Shown in pieces: positions 48,385 to 60,620 of a DNA stretch of 64,000 nucleotides. Below the pieces are notes generated by a model, which had not been told where the DNA came from, made no database searches, and saw nothing but the letters and a program-made list of their open reading frames with translations. Each line of letters begins with the position of its first letter. Positions within the stretch are counted from its first letter, which is position 1. Position numbers and translations under genes: made by a program. The DNA is from Prunella strophiata. Its lineage: Eukaryota; Chordata; Aves; Passeriformes; Prunellidae. The DNA is taken from NCBI GenBank assembly GCA_036583965.1, contig JAZBQD010000014.1:71663586-71727585 (forward strand). Reading direction: 5' to 3'.

Positions 48385-50157
48385 GTACCCGGGGACAGGG
48401 ACAGGGGCTGGGGACAGGGACAGGGGCTGGGGACAGGGACAGGGGCTGGGGACAGGGCCTGGGGACAGGGCCTGGGGACAGGGACAGGGGCTGGGGACAG
48501 GGCCTGGGGACAGGGACAGGGGCTGGGGACAGGGCCTGGGGACAGTGCCCAGGGACAGGGCCTGGGGACAGTGCCCAGGGACAGGGCCTGGGGACAGTGC
48601 CCAGGGACAGGGCCTGGGGACAGGGCCTGGGGACAGGGCACGGGGACAGTACCCGGGGACAGGGACAGGGGCTGGGGACAGGGCCTGGGGACAGGGCCTG
48701 GGGACAGTGCCCAGGGACAGGGCCTGGGGACAGGGACAGGGACAGGGCCGGGGGACAGGGCCTGGGGACAGTGCCCAGGGACAGGGCCTGGGGACAGGGC
48801 CTGGGGACAGGGACAGGGCCGGGGGACAGGGCCGGGGGACAGGGCCTGGGGACAGTGCCCAGGGACAGGGCCTGGGGACAGGGACAGGGGCTGGGGACAG
48901 GGCCTGGGGACAGGGCCTGGGGACAGGGCCTGGGGACAGGGACAGGGCCGGGGGACAGGGCCTGGGGACAGGGACAGGGGCTGGGGACAGGGCCTGGGGA
49001 CAGGGCCTGGGGACAGTGCCCAGGGACAGGGCCTGGGGACAGTGCCCAGGGACAGGGCCTGGGGACAGGGCCTGGGGACAGGGCCTGGGGACAGGGCCTG
49101 GGGACAGGGCCTGGGGACAGGGCCTGGGGACAGTGCCCAGGGACAGGGCCTGGGGACAGGGCCTGGGGACAGGGCCTGGGGACAGGGCCTGGGGACAGGG
49201 CCTGGGGACAGGGCCTGGGGACAGGGCCTGGGGACAGGGCCTGGGGACAGGGCCTGGGGACAGGGCCTGGGGACAGGGCCGGGGGACAGGGCCTGGGGAC
49301 AGGGACAGGGCCGGGGGACAGGGCCGGGGGACAGGGCCGGGGGACAGGGCCTGGGGACAGTGCCCAGGGACAGGGCCTGGGGACAGGGCCTGGGGACAGT
49401 GCCCAGGGACAGGGCCTGGGGACAGTGCCCAGGGACAGGGCCTGGGGACAGGGACAGGGGCTGGGGACAGGGCCTGGGGACAGTGCCCAGGGACAGGGCC
49501 TGGGGACAGGGCCTGGGGACAGGGACAGGGACAGGGACAGGGCCGGGGGACAGGGCCTGGGGACAGGGACAGGGGACAGGGGCTGGGGACAGGGCCTGGG
49601 GACAGGGACAGGGGACAGGGGCTGGGGACAGGGCCTGGGGACAGGGACAGGGGACAGGGGCTGGGGACAGGGCCTGGGGACAGGGACAGGGGACAGGGGC
49701 TGGGGACAGGGCCTGGGGACAGGGCCGGGGGACAGGGCCGGGGGACAGGGCCTGGGGACAGGGACAGGGGCTGGGGACAGGGCCTGGGGACAGGGCCTGG
49801 GGACAGGGACAGGGCCTGGGGACAGGGGCTGGGGACAGGGCCTGGGGACAGGGACAGGGGCTGGGGACAGGGACAGGGGCTGGGGACAGGGCCTGGGGAC
49901 AGGGCCTGGGGACAGGGACAGGGCTTGGGGACGGGGCTTGGGGACAGGGCACGGGGACAGTACCCGGGGACAGGGACAGGGCCTGGGGACAGGGACAGGG
50001 GGACAGGGCATGGGGACAGTGCCCAGGGACAGGGCCTGGGGACAGGGCACTGGGGACAGGGCCTGGGGACAGGGCCTGGGGACAGTGCCCAGGGACAGGG
50101 CCTGGGGACAGTGCCCAGGGACAGGGCCTGGGGACAGGGCACGGGGACAGTACCCGG
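48385..50157. repeat. Minisatellite, 13-bp CCTGGGGACAGGG unit
   Basis: About 1.8 kb built from CCTGGGGACAGGG, with GCTGGGGACAGGGACAGG, GTGCCCAGGGACAGGG and CCGGGGGACAGGG variants in higher-order order. The plus strand has four or more G-runs of three to five within almost any 30 bp, giving dense G-quadruplex potential. Long open frames exist on both strands in several frames and are not genes. Confidence 0.97.
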
Positions 50158-50159
50158 GC

Positions 50160-52680
50160 AGCACCATGTGGGCCCAGGCCTGGCTCTGGGTTCTGCGGGA
50201 CTGGACCGAGCCCAGCCGTGGGCTCTGCTCTGCAGTGTGGATTGAGGCTGTGAGGGAATGCCCTGTGCCCCCAGCGGGTCCCACAGAGGGTCACACCCAG
50301 GCACCAGAGCATTGGGAGGGATGGGGAAGGAGCCATTGCAGGAAGCTGGGAACGGCTCCCTGGTCTGGTTTCCTGACACCACCTTCCCTCCCATGGGCTG
50401 AGGGGAGCTGAAGCAAGCATGAGTCAGCCTTTGCCATCGGGATACACCTCCCAGGCAGCCTCCTTGATGGAGGTTCTGCATCCCAGCTTCCCCATCCCTG
50501 GTTCTCTGTCCCTTCCGTACAAATTCTCCCACTGCAGGTCCCGTGCTGGACCTGGACTATGCACACCCTCATCCAAACCCTACCAGATTGCTAAAACATT
50601 TCCATAGATCCTCTTTTTCCCACATTTCAAACACAAGTTTCCTGTCCTCTCCTCACAGACGGACCTCCGGGACCTCCAGGGGCTGTTCTCACATCCCCTG
50701 GGTTTTGTCTCTTCCCAGACCATCCCAGCTCTTCCCCCAGGGCTTTCTCAAGGAATTCACAGAGGTGAAGCCAGCCTGGAGTCTGTGTCCAGGGCCCCGT
50801 GGTGGCTGTGGTGGGCGGAGGGGATCGATAATAGGCAGGCAAATAAAAATCCCTCTCCTTTGCCCAAATCCTGAGGCCATCCTCCCTGCAGCTTTGCTGG
50901 CCGGGGTGTGTGACAATGAGGCAAACATGGCTGCAGCCAAAAAGCTGGTTAATAAATAACATACGTTCCTAAATTCTGGGATTTGGAAGTGTCTGAAGAT
51001 CCCGTTAATAAATATCCAGCCAGGGAAGTGTGTTAAAATCAGAATTTTTACCCAATTTGGAAGCTGCTCTCACCGACAGCTGGGAGTGGGACAAGACCAT
51101 TGGGGAAGGGAAATATCTGTCAGGGCTGTCTGAGCAGAGAAACCCCTAAATGTCCACAGCTTGGGCAGCACCAGCGGGATTGAGGGACTGGGAAGGTCAA
51201 GACAGGAAAACAGGAATTGGGAGTGTGTTTTGCCTTATGCTGAATAGAGAGAGGAGGATCCAGCTGCAACATGTCAATGGCTTTAAAAGACTGACAAACT
51301 GGAAGAACTGAAAAAAGAAACAATGGGAATGGTGTGAGGCATGGAAAAAAGGGATTTGTGAGGGACTTGGAGCTCGGAGGTCATTCAGCTCCTCTGGAAG
51401 GGGAGGAAAAGGCATTTCCACGAGCACTTCCGTAAGGAAATGCAATAAATCACTCCCAGAGCGGCGCAGAGCTCTGGGCTCAGCTAACATGAGAAAAGGC
51501 AGCTGTGCAGTAGAAAGGTGGGTGGATCAAATGGGATCTGCTTCCCTGGGAATGGTCAGGCCAGGCTGTGGGGGAAGAGGTGAATCGTCCCCTGCCGTGG
51601 GGAAAGCTGATGGAGAGCACAGGAAGAGCCTCAAATTCTCCTCAGCCCTCCTGGTACTGGTGGGCATTGTTGGACCATGGCCAGGACACCAGGAGCTGCT
51701 CCGTGTCCCTGGGATTGGGCACGAGTGTCCACCCCAGAGCCTCCCGATGCCCAGCTCCAAACCGTATTTTATTAAAAAAAAACCCTCACATTTCAACCTC
51801 TAAAAAAAGACCTTCAAACCATTAAAAAAAAAAAATCTAAACCCCCTTAACTTACATTTTAATAAAAATTTAAACATTTCAACCTTCCTGAGCCACCCTT
51901 TGTTCAAAAAGCTGTCTCAACCCCCGAGACGATTTTATTAATAAGATAAAAAATCTCATGCTTTCGGTGCCTGTTCCCCATATCTGGGACCATTTTGCTC
52001 TCCAGACTGTGTGATTCCAGCACCAAGGCAGATTTAACGAGGGGAAAAACACAGTGGGAGGTTTTCCAAGGAATTTTGCGCTGCGCTTTTTCAGCCCGTG
52101 ACTTCACCGTGGGGCCGTGTCCGAGTGTCAGTCCTGGCAGCGCTCCCGGCGGGGCCGAGGGTGGGAATTATCTCACTGACTGTAAATATCTGCCGGGAGC
52201 CTCTGCCCGGCTCGGCTCCGGGAGCGGGGGAGCGGCGGCCCCGGGATGCTCCCGCTGCCCTAATTTAGGCATTAGCGCAGGGTGGGATGAATCACGGCGC
52301 TGGCAGCGCCGCTCTCCCCGCGGTGCCTCGGCGGGAGCGGGCAGCGCGCTGTCCGCAGGGCTGGTCCGGCGGGCCGGGCGCTGACCTCAGCCTGCCGATG
52401 TGTCACGGAGCAGAGGCAGCGCGGGGGAAATAGAGCCTGACGCTGCTGGGAGCCCGTAAACCGGGATTTGGGTCCCGGGGGACATTCCCTGCCGATGGGA
52501 TCACCCCTTGCGCGCGGAGCCGTGGGCACCAGAGCCAGGGGTATTTATAGCCGGGCCGTCACTTCGGAGCGGAGCCCTGGGGCTATTTTGGGATCGGTGT
52601 GGTCATGGCTTGGGGCACGTCCGGAGTGTGCCTGGGACCCGCCTGGAGAGAGGGGTCACAGCGTGTCCAGGCAGCGGAGC
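50160..52680. other. Intergenic sequence, no gene seen
   Basis: Mostly unique. It includes an A/T-rich stretch at 51770-51960 and a CpG-richer block at 52100-52560 containing GTATTTATAGCC at about 52540. That block could be a regulatory element or weak promoter, but no exon could be supported downstream on either strand. Confidence 0.4.
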
Positions 52681-52682
52681 TG

Positions 52683-53026
52683 GAAATGGGCTGAGCCTGG
52701 AGCAAAGGAGGCTCAGGGGGGACCTTGTGGCTCTGCACAAGTCCCTGCCAGGAGGGGACAGCCGGGGGGGTCGGGCTGTGCTCCCAGGGAACAGGGACAG
52801 GAGCAGAGGGAACGGCCTCAGGCTGGGCCAGGGCAGCCTCAGGGTGGATTTTGGGGAATTCCCTCCTGGAAAGGGCTGTGCAGCCCTGGCACAGGGGTGG
52901 AGTCCCCATCCCCGAAGGGATTTAAAAGCCTTGTGGATGTGGCACCTGGGGACATTGGCAGTGGTGGCCTTGGCAGTGCTGGGGAAACTCAGTAATCATG
53001 GAGACTTTTCCAACCAAAATCAACTG
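52683..53026 (+). mobile_element. CR1 fragment, sense
   Basis: GCTGAGCCTGGAGCAAAGGA, CTTGTGGCTCTGCACAAGTC, then GTGGATTTTGGGGAATTCCC and GGTGGCCTTGGCAGTGCTGG, ending at CTCAGTAATCATGGAGACTT. It forms an inverted pair with 53262-53655. Confidence 0.85.
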
Positions 53027-53261
53027 TAAGCAGGCAAAAGTTATCCCAGTTTTCAAGATGGCCCAGAGGCACAAGCTGCAAGCTCCAGGCCTGTTGGTGT
53101 CCCTTACAACTTTGGAATGGATTCCTCTAGGAATTATTGAGAAGGCTGAAGCCCCCAGAGACCATCCTGATTGCCAAACCTCCTTACCTTGTACCACAAT
53201 GTCCTCTTGAGCTGATCCAGGGAAAACAGAAAAAATCATTTGGATCTCAGTAAAGCTTTTC

Positions 53262-53655
53262 CAGAATCTCAGAATCGTTGAGCTTGGAAAAGCCTCCCAG
53301 CCCATCCAGTCCCAGCTGTGCCCGACCCCCTTCTTGTCCCCAGCCCAGAGCCCTGAGTGCCACATCCAGGAATTCCTTGGACACCTCCAGGGATGGGCAC
53401 TCCAAAGCTCCCCGGGCAGCCCCTGCCAAGGCCTGACCCCCTTTCCATGGGGAAATTCCTGCTGCTGTCCCCCCTGAGCTGCCCTGGCCCAGCCTGAGGC
53501 CGTTCCCTCTGCTCCTGTCCCTGTTCCCTGGAGCACAGCCCGACCCCCCCGGCTGTCCCCTCCTGGCAGGGACTTGTGCAGAGCCACAAGGTCCCCCTGA
53601 GCCTCCTTTGCTCCAGGCTCAGCCCCTTCCCAGCTCCCTCAGCCTCTCCTGGGGC
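53262..53655 (-). mobile_element. CR1 fragment, antisense
   Basis: AGAATCTCAGAATCGTTGAG at its 3' end, then CCAGGAATTCCTTGGACACC, and GACTTGTGCAGAGCCACAAG with CTTTGCTCCAGGCTCAGCCC at the inner end. It is the reverse complement of much of the neighbouring copy. Confidence 0.85.
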
Positions 53656-53754
53656 TCCAGACCCTTAACATCTTTCTTGAAGTTTGAGATATTTCAATTC
53701 TGTCTCTCCAGATCTTTCTGGATAAACTGCCCAGCCCAGTTGGATAAACACCTC

Positions 53755-53915
53755 AGGATGAAGGGAATGGCTGGAGCTGTGTCAGGGGAGGGATAGGATG
53801 GACATCAGGAAAGGCTCTTTTCCAAGGGTGCTCCCCAGGGAATGGGCATGGCCCCAGAGCTCCAGGAGTGTTTGGACCCCGCTGCCAGGGATGCCCAGGC
53901 TGGGATTGCTGGTGA
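53755..53915 (+). mobile_element. CR1 fragment, sense
   Basis: GGGAATGGCTGGAGCTGTGT, CATCAGGAAAGGCTCTTTTC and CCAGGGATGCCCAGGCTGGG, the same CR1 segment as at 23134-23320. Confidence 0.7.
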
Positions 53916-54351
53916 TAGGAAAGAGGTGTGCTCGTGTCTTTACAAACAATGCCAGGGATGAGGGTGTGGGTGCTGACATCTTTGAGATGGGGCTGAATGC
54001 CTGCAGAGCCCAGACACCCTGACCCCTGAAGGGACACGGGTCTGCACAAGGCTGAACTGCTGGGCTTTGGGGGAAGATGCCAGGCTCAGGGGGGTATGCT
54101 CCATCTTCCTGGTACCTCAGCCATGGGGACGGGAAGAAGGAATGTTCAGCTGGGAGTTTGGGATAAAAGGAGGCTGTGCCTTCCGAGACCCCGAGAGAGA
54201 AGACCCCACGGGCTGTGCCCCGCAGGATGCTCTGCCTTCATCGAGTGAAGCTGCAGGACTGCTCTGTGTCCTCTGTGACTGCTCCGTGTCCCCCTGGACA
54301 GTGCTTTCCACAGCAGGATTTCCCCTTCACTGCGGGGTCTGTGTCCAGCAC

Positions 54352-56860
54352 TGACTGAGCACTGTCCGGCACTGTCCAGCACTGACTGAGCACTGTCCGA
54401 GCACTGTCCGGCACTGTCCAGCACTGTCCGAGCACTGTCCAGCACTGACTGAGCACTGTCCGGCACTGTCCGGCACTGTCCAGCACTGACTGAGCACTGT
54501 CCGGCACTGTCCAGCACTGTCCGGCACTGTCCAGCACTGACTGAGCACTGTCCGAGCACTGTCCGGCACTGTCCAGCACTGTCCGAGCACTGTCCGGCAC
54601 TGTCCAGCACTGTCCGGCACTGTCCAGCACTGTCCGAGCACTGTCCAGCACTGTCCGAGCACTGTCCAGCACTGTCCGGCACTGTCCAGCACTGTCCGAG
54701 CACTGTCCAGCACTGTCCGAGCACTGTCCAGCACTGACTGAGCACTGTCCGGCACTGTCCAGCACTGTCCGAGCACTGTCCAGCACTGTCCGAGCACTGT
54801 CCAGCACTGTCCGAGCACTGTCCGGCACTGTCCGGCACTGTCCGGCACTGTCCAGCACTGTCCGGCACTGTCCAGCACTGACTGAGCACTGTCCGGCACT
54901 GTCCAGCACTGTCCGAGCACTGTCCAGCACTGTCCGAGCACTGTCCGGCACTGTCCGGCACTGTCCAGCACTGTCCGGCACTGTCCAGCACTGTCCGGCA
55001 CTGTCCAGCACTGACTGAGCACTGTCCGGCACTGTCCGGCACTGTCCGGCACTGTCCGGCACTGTCCGGCACTGTCCAGCACTGACTGAGCACTGTCCGG
55101 CACTGTCCAGCACTGACTGAGCACTGTCCGGGCATTGACCATCACTGACCTAGCACTGACCAGCACTGACTGAGCACTGTCCGGCACTGTCCGGCACTGT
55201 CCGGCACTGTCCAGCACTGACTGAGCACTGTCCGGCACTGTCCAGCACTGTCCGGCACTGTCCAGCACTGTCCGGCACTGTCCAGCACTGTCCGGCACTG
55301 TCCAGCACTGTCCGGCACTGTCCAGCACTGACTGAGCACTGTCCGGCACTGTCCAGCACTGACTGAGCACTGTCCGGGCATTGACCATCACTGACCTAGC
55401 ACTGACCAGCACTGACTGAGCACTGTCCGAGCACTGTCCAGCACTGTCCGGCACTGTCCAGCACTGTCCGGGCATTGACCATCACTGACCTAGCACTGAC
55501 CAGCACTGACTGAGCACTGACCAGCACTGACTGAGCACTGTCCGAGCACTGTCCGGCACTGTCCGGCACTGTCCAGCACTGACTGAGCACTGTCCGGCAC
55601 TGTCCAGCACTGTCCGAGCACTGTCCGGCACTGTCCAGCACTGTCCGGCACTGTCCAGCACTGTCCGAGCACTGTCCGGCACTGTCCGGCACTGTCCGGC
55701 ACTGTCCGGCACTGTCCAGCACTGTCCGGCACTGTCCAGCACTGACTGAGCACTGTCCGGCACTGTCCAGCACTGACTGAGCACTGTCCGGCACTGTCCG
55801 AGCACTGTCCGGCACTGTCCGGCACTGTCCGGCACTGTCCGGCACTGTCCAGCACTGACTGAGCACTGTCCGGCACTGTCCAGCACTGTCCGAGCACTGT
55901 CCAGCACTGTCCGGCACTGACCAGGCAGTGACCAGAGGTGACCAGGCACTGATCAGGGGGTGACTAGGCAGTGACCAAGGGTGACCAGGCACTGACCGGG
56001 CACTGACCAGGGGTTGACCAGGCACTGACTGAGCACTGACCAGCACTGTCCAGGCACTGACAGGGCACTGTCCAGGCACTGACCAGGGGGTGACTGGGCA
56101 CTCACCAGGGGGTGACTGGGCACTGACCAGGGGGTGACTGGGCACTGACCAGCACTGTCTGGGCACTGTCCAGGCACCGACCAGAGGGTGACCAGGCACT
56201 GTCCAGCACTGACCGGGCACTGTCCAGCACTGACTGAGCACTGTCCGAGCACTGTCCAGGCACTGTCCGGGCATTGACCATCACTGACCTAGCATTGACC
56301 AGCACTGACCGGGCACTGTCCGAGCACTGACCGAGCACTGTTCGAGCACTGTCCATCACTGTCCAGGCACTGTCCGGGCATTGACCATCACTGACCTAGC
56401 ACTGACCAGCACTGACCGGGCACTGTCTGGACACTGTCCAGCACTGACTGAGCACTGTCCGAGCACTGTCCGGCACTGTCCAGCACTGTCCGGGCATTGA
56501 CCATCACTGACCTAGCACTGACCAGCACTGACCGGGCACTGTCCGGACCCTGACCAGCACTGACTGAGCACTGTCCGAGCACTGTCCAGCGCTGTCCGGG
56601 CACTGTCCAGCACTGACTGAGCACTGTCCGGCACTGTCCGGGCACTGTCCGGCACTGTCCAGCACTGACTGAGCACTGTCCGGGCACTGTCCAGCACTGA
56701 CTGAGCACTGTCCGAGCACTGCCCAGGCACTGTCCGGGCACTGTCCAGCACTGTCCGAGCACTGTCCGGCACTGTCCAGCACTGACTGAGCACTGTCCGG
56801 GCACTGTCCGGGCACTGTCCGGCACTGTCCGGCACTGTCCGGCACTGTCCAGCCGGGCAC
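54352..56860. repeat. Minisatellite, 10/11-bp GCACTGTCCR unit
   Basis: About 2.5 kb of GCACTGTCCG, GCACTGTCCA and GCACTGTCCGA, with GCACTGACTGA units, mixing 10- and 11-bp lengths. More diverged units such as GCACTGACCAG with GGGTGAC insertions lie at about 55915-56560. It stops about 10-20 bp before the CALU CpG island. Confidence 0.97.
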
Positions 56861-56869
56861 TCTCGCTCC

Positions 56870-57730
56870 CGCCGCCCCAGCCCCCGCCTCGGCTTTCCCG
56901 CCTTTCCCACACACGTGACTCTGCCCTTCCCGCACGCGCGTGCGCAGTGCGGCGTGGGGCGCCCCGGTGGGCGGGGCCGGCGGCCGGCGCGCGCCTGAGG
57001 ACGTGGCGCTTTCCAGCCAATCAGCGCCCGCATCCCCGGCAGGGTGGGCGGGGCCGGAGGAAGAGGGGCCGGAGGAGGGCGCGGGGGGCGGAGCGCAAGG
57101 CGGGGGCGGGCAGAGAGGCGGAGTGGCGGCAAAGGAGACCAATCGGAACGCGTATCGGCGCGGAGAAGGAGGCGTGGCCTACCCGTGATTGGTGGGCGGG
57201 GAGGGCGCGCGGGGGGCCGTGCGGCGTGGCGCGGCGCCGACTTCCGGTGCGCGGAGCGGCGGCGGCAGCGGCGGCGGCGGTGGGGACGGTGAGGGACGCG
57301 AAGGGACCGGGATGGGCTCTGGGGCCGGGGCCGGGGCTTGGGGTCCGGGGAGGCGGCGGGAGTGGCTCTGCGGGGCTGCTGCGGTGTGGCGGTAACGCGG
57401 CGGCGGCAGCGCCGGGCCCGGTCTCCATGGGAACGGGCGGGAGCGGCGGCGCCGCCGCGTCCGCGACTCCTGCGGCCCGTCCCGCTGCGCGGTGCCGAGT
57501 CCCGGCGCCGCCCGTGACCGGGCCCAGGGCGGGTGGGCTGGGCCGGTCGGGACAGCCGGTCCCGGGGACGGAGCCCCGTCCGCATCTCGCGACCCGGGCG
57601 GGACCGGCCCGCGGGAATCCATCGCTCCCCCGGGGCGTCCGTCGGGATAACGGGCTGTGGGACCCCCGCGATAAGGGAATGCGAGACCCCCGGGATAACG
57701 GGCTGTGGGACCCTCGGCGCTGCCCTGCAC
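56870..57730 (+). promoter_or_regulatory. CALU: CALU CpG-island promoter
   Basis: CpG-dense region with CACGTGAC at about 56913, CCAAT boxes at 57017-57021 and 57139-57143, an inverted CCAAT (ATTGG) at 57188-57192, several GGGCGGGG Sp1-type sites and an ETS element (ACTTCCGG) at about 57240, where transcription probably begins. No TATA box was seen. Confidence 0.7.
57240..57288 (+). other. CALU: Probable non-coding first exon of CALU
   Basis: After the ACTTCCGG element comes a GGCGGCGG-rich stretch ending in a good donor, GGACG|GTGAGG (exon end 57288). CALU in other vertebrates has a non-coding exon 1 followed by a long intron, which fits the first coding exon lying at 62714. The 5' limit is inferred. 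Confidence 0.55.
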
Positions 57731-58149
57731 GGGGGCTCTGGGCCGAGGAGGTGCCACCCCAAACCCGTGCTCGTCTCCCGCAGCTCTCAGTGACCCCAAA
57801 ACGCTGGGGCTGGTTTGAGACAGGACCAGCGGGATTCTGGTTTCTACCCCGGGATTGGTTTCGGCTCCCGGTGTCTCCCCCACATCCATACAGCCTTCCC
57901 AGGGCCGGAATTCCCCTCGCCCTCGCTGTGCCCCTGGGGTGGCACCGTGGGGTTAATTGTTCCCTGGCTGCTCCAACGGGATCCATCCTGCAAAAAGCCG
58001 AAACAGAGGCTGATTCCCAAACATGAACAAACTGTGTTGCCTGTGGGGGGTTTAATGGGATCCTGTTGGCCTCACACATGGAAAATGTGTGTCCAGAGGG
58101 GCTTCTTCCCATCAGTTTCCTCTATATGTCACCACAGTTCCAAGCCCAG

Positions 58150-58375
58150 TACAGGATCCTGAATTCCTCTGTCAGTATCCTAGCAAACCCTATGGGAATT
58201 CTGGGTTTTTCCATCAATATTACCATAAACCCACCTGGAATCCCAAGTTCCTCCATCAACAGCCCATCAAACCCGCCTGGAACCCTGAGTTTCTCCATCA
58301 ATATCCTTGGAATCTCAAGGTCCTCCATCAGTATCCCACCTAGCCTTGCTGGAACCCTGAGTTCCTCCCCAGCTG
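58150..58375. repeat. Degenerate repeat of about 45 bp in CALU intron 1
   Basis: Roughly five diverged units with CCTGGAATCCCAAGTTCCTC and CCATCAATATC-like segments. Confidence 0.6.
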
Positions 58376-58842
58376 AGGATCTGGGCCCCCATTCTGAGCC
58401 CCACATCTTCCCACCTCTGGTTCCTGCTCCCTGCAGTTCACCCAGAGACCCTGTATCCAGGAGGAGAGGGATCCGCTGCCGATGGGCCGTGCTGGGAGGA
58501 GAGGGGCTCTGCTTTCCCTCAGGCTGGGGTCTCCACAGGAAATCCAGGGCCCATCCCCTTGGTCAGCAGGAGCTGCTGGTGCTGCCAGGTTTTTCTGGAG
58601 AATTGTTTATGGATAACCGTGGGTTTGTGGGTTTTGGTCTCTCTGAGCACCTTTCCTGGCACCGGCACTGTGCGGATCCGGCTGGAGCTTGGCTTGTCCC
58701 TCTTTAATCACTTCCAAGTGCCTCCGGGCTCTGTGTGCACACTGGCAGATAAAATCGGGCTGTTTGACCCATTCCAGGTCACTCTGTGCTCCAGGCTGGG
58801 CTGGGCTGGCCCTGGCTGCTGGGATGTGCCCAGGGGCAGCTG

Positions 58843-59372
58843 GAGTCAGCCCTGGGGACAGGGATACCCAGAGGGAGCAGGAGTCAGCTCCTGGGGACAG
58901 GGATACCCAGAGGGAGCAGGAGTCAGCCCTGGGGACAGGGACATCCAGGGGGAGCAGGAGTCAGCCCTGGGGACAGGGATACCCAGAGGGAGCAGGAGTC
59001 AGCTCCTGGGGACAGGGATACCCAGAGGGAGCAGGAGTCAGCCCTGGGGACAGGGACATCCAGGGGGAGCTGGAGTCAGCCCTGGGGACAGGGATACCCA
59101 GAGGGAGCAGGAGTCAGCCCTGGGGACAGGGACACCCAGAGGGAGCAGGAGTCAGCTCCTGGGGACAGGGACATCCAGAGGGAGCAGGAGTCAGCCCTGG
59201 GGACAGGGATACCCAGAGGGAGCAGGAGTCAGCTCCTGGGGACAGGGATACCCAGGGGGAGCAGGAGTCAGCTCCTGGGGATAGGGACATCCAGAGGGAG
59301 CAGGAGTCAGCCCTGGGGACAGGGATACCCAGAGGGAGCAGGAGTCAGCCCTGGGGACAGGGACATCCAGAG
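58843..59372. repeat. Minisatellite, 38-bp unit, in CALU intron 1
   Basis: About 14 copies of a 38-bp unit, CAGCCCTGGGGACAGGGATA plus CCCAGAGGGAGCAGGAGT. Main variants are CAGCTCCTGGGG and ACATCCAG. Confidence 0.95.
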
Positions 59373-59545
59373 CTCCATGTACACCTGGTACTGACTTTCC
59401 CTCCTGGAAGGTTTCTCCTCCCCAGAAACACTAAAAAAGTGGCTTTTACTCTTTGTAACCCAAATCCCCTCACCGTGCCCCCTCCTCCCCCACTTCCAGG
59501 GAATTGAAGTTTGTGGATTTCTGAGTTGTCTGATAAATCCTCGTT

Positions 59546-59568
59546 CAAAAAAAAAAAAAAAAAAAAAG
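59546..59568. repeat. Poly(A) tract
   Basis: An uninterrupted run of about 20 A residues after CTCGTTC. It has no recognisable retroposon body attached. Confidence 0.85.
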
Positions 59569-59689
59569 GAAGGAAAAGGCTTTTCCATGTCCTTTCCTCC
59601 ATGTCTTGCCACCACTGTCTTGGTTTGATGTGGGACCAGTCCCAGGTCATTCCTGGTCATTCCTGGGTCACTCCCAGGGCAAAACTCCT

Positions 59690-60075
59690 TAGTGTGAGTT
59701 CAGGTTAAAGGGGAATACCTGGATTTTAAACCACAGACTTAAAGAGATAAGGAATGGCAATACCTGGGTTTACATTTACATTTAAGGGTTCTGGATGGGG
59801 AAGACATGGATGTAAATTTAAAGGGGTAAGGATGGGGAATATCTTGGGTTTAAATTTAGTTTAAAGCAATAGGGATGAGGAATATATTGAATTAAATTTG
59901 CATTTAAGAGCTCTGGATGGTGAATATCTGGATTAAATTTAGAGTGAAAGAGTTAAAACCCAGAAATATCATGATTAAAATTTAAGGCTAAATACACCAG
60001 GATGATGAATGCCTGGACTGAAATTTAAAGAGATCAGGATGGGGAACACCTGGATCTATGATGGGATCTAAGTTG
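59690..60075. repeat. Degenerate AT-rich tandem repeat
   Basis: Seven or eight diverged units of about 50-60 bp with GGATGGGGAAYAYCTGG and TTAAATTTAAA-like segments. It is an old array inside CALU intron 1. Confidence 0.65.
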
Positions 60076-60350
60076 GGATCTCAGTGATGAGCATGGGGAA
60101 CACCTGAGTTTCTGTTGGGATTTAAAGGGATGAGCCTCTGGAATCCTTCCAGAGCTGCCATGGATCCCAGGCACATGTGGGTGGTTTGGTCAGGCGGGTC
60201 CTGGTGTGGGGGATCGGGTGTGTGGGGGAGGATTCACCCACAGTGGGTCTGGGGGCATCGGGAGGAACACCAGGGCTTGGGGAGGGGATGTTGGGAGGGG
60301 GAGAGCCGGGGGTGTGTGTGCACATCCTTCACTCCTCCCATCTGGATCCA

Positions 60351-60620
60351 CTTCCTTCCTTCCCTTCCTTTCCTTCCTTCCTTCCTTCCTTCCTTCCTTC
60401 CTTCCTTCCTTCCTTCCTTCCTTCCTTCCTTCCTTCCTTCCTTCCTTCCTTCCTTCCTTCCTTCCTTCCTTCCTTCCTTCCTTCCTTCCTTCCTTCCTTC
60501 CTTCCTTCCTTCCTTCCTTCCTTCCTTCCTTCCTTCCTTCCTTCCTTCCTTCCTTCCTTCCTTCCTTCCTCCCTTCCTCCCTTCCTCCCTTCCTCCCTTC
60601 CTGCCTGCCTGCCTTCCTTC
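60351..60620. repeat. (TTCC)n microsatellite
   Basis: About 50 tandem TTCC units (GGAA on the minus strand), almost uninterrupted from about 60366 to 60566. It ends in CCTCCCTT and CCTGCCTG variants. Confidence 0.97.

Noticed and set aside
48028..50532. Pro/Cys-rich minus-strand and Gly/Asp-rich plus-strand frames of 630-834 codons
   Set aside because: Produced by the 13-bp G-rich array, with no flanking exon structure.
52530..52570. TATA-like GTATTTATAGCC as a gene promoter
   Set aside because: No supportable exon follows on either strand, and a CR1 copy begins 120 bp downstream.
54146..56274. Minus-strand frames of 290-382 codons (DSAGQC-type repeats)
   Set aside because: Direct readout of the 10/11-bp array.
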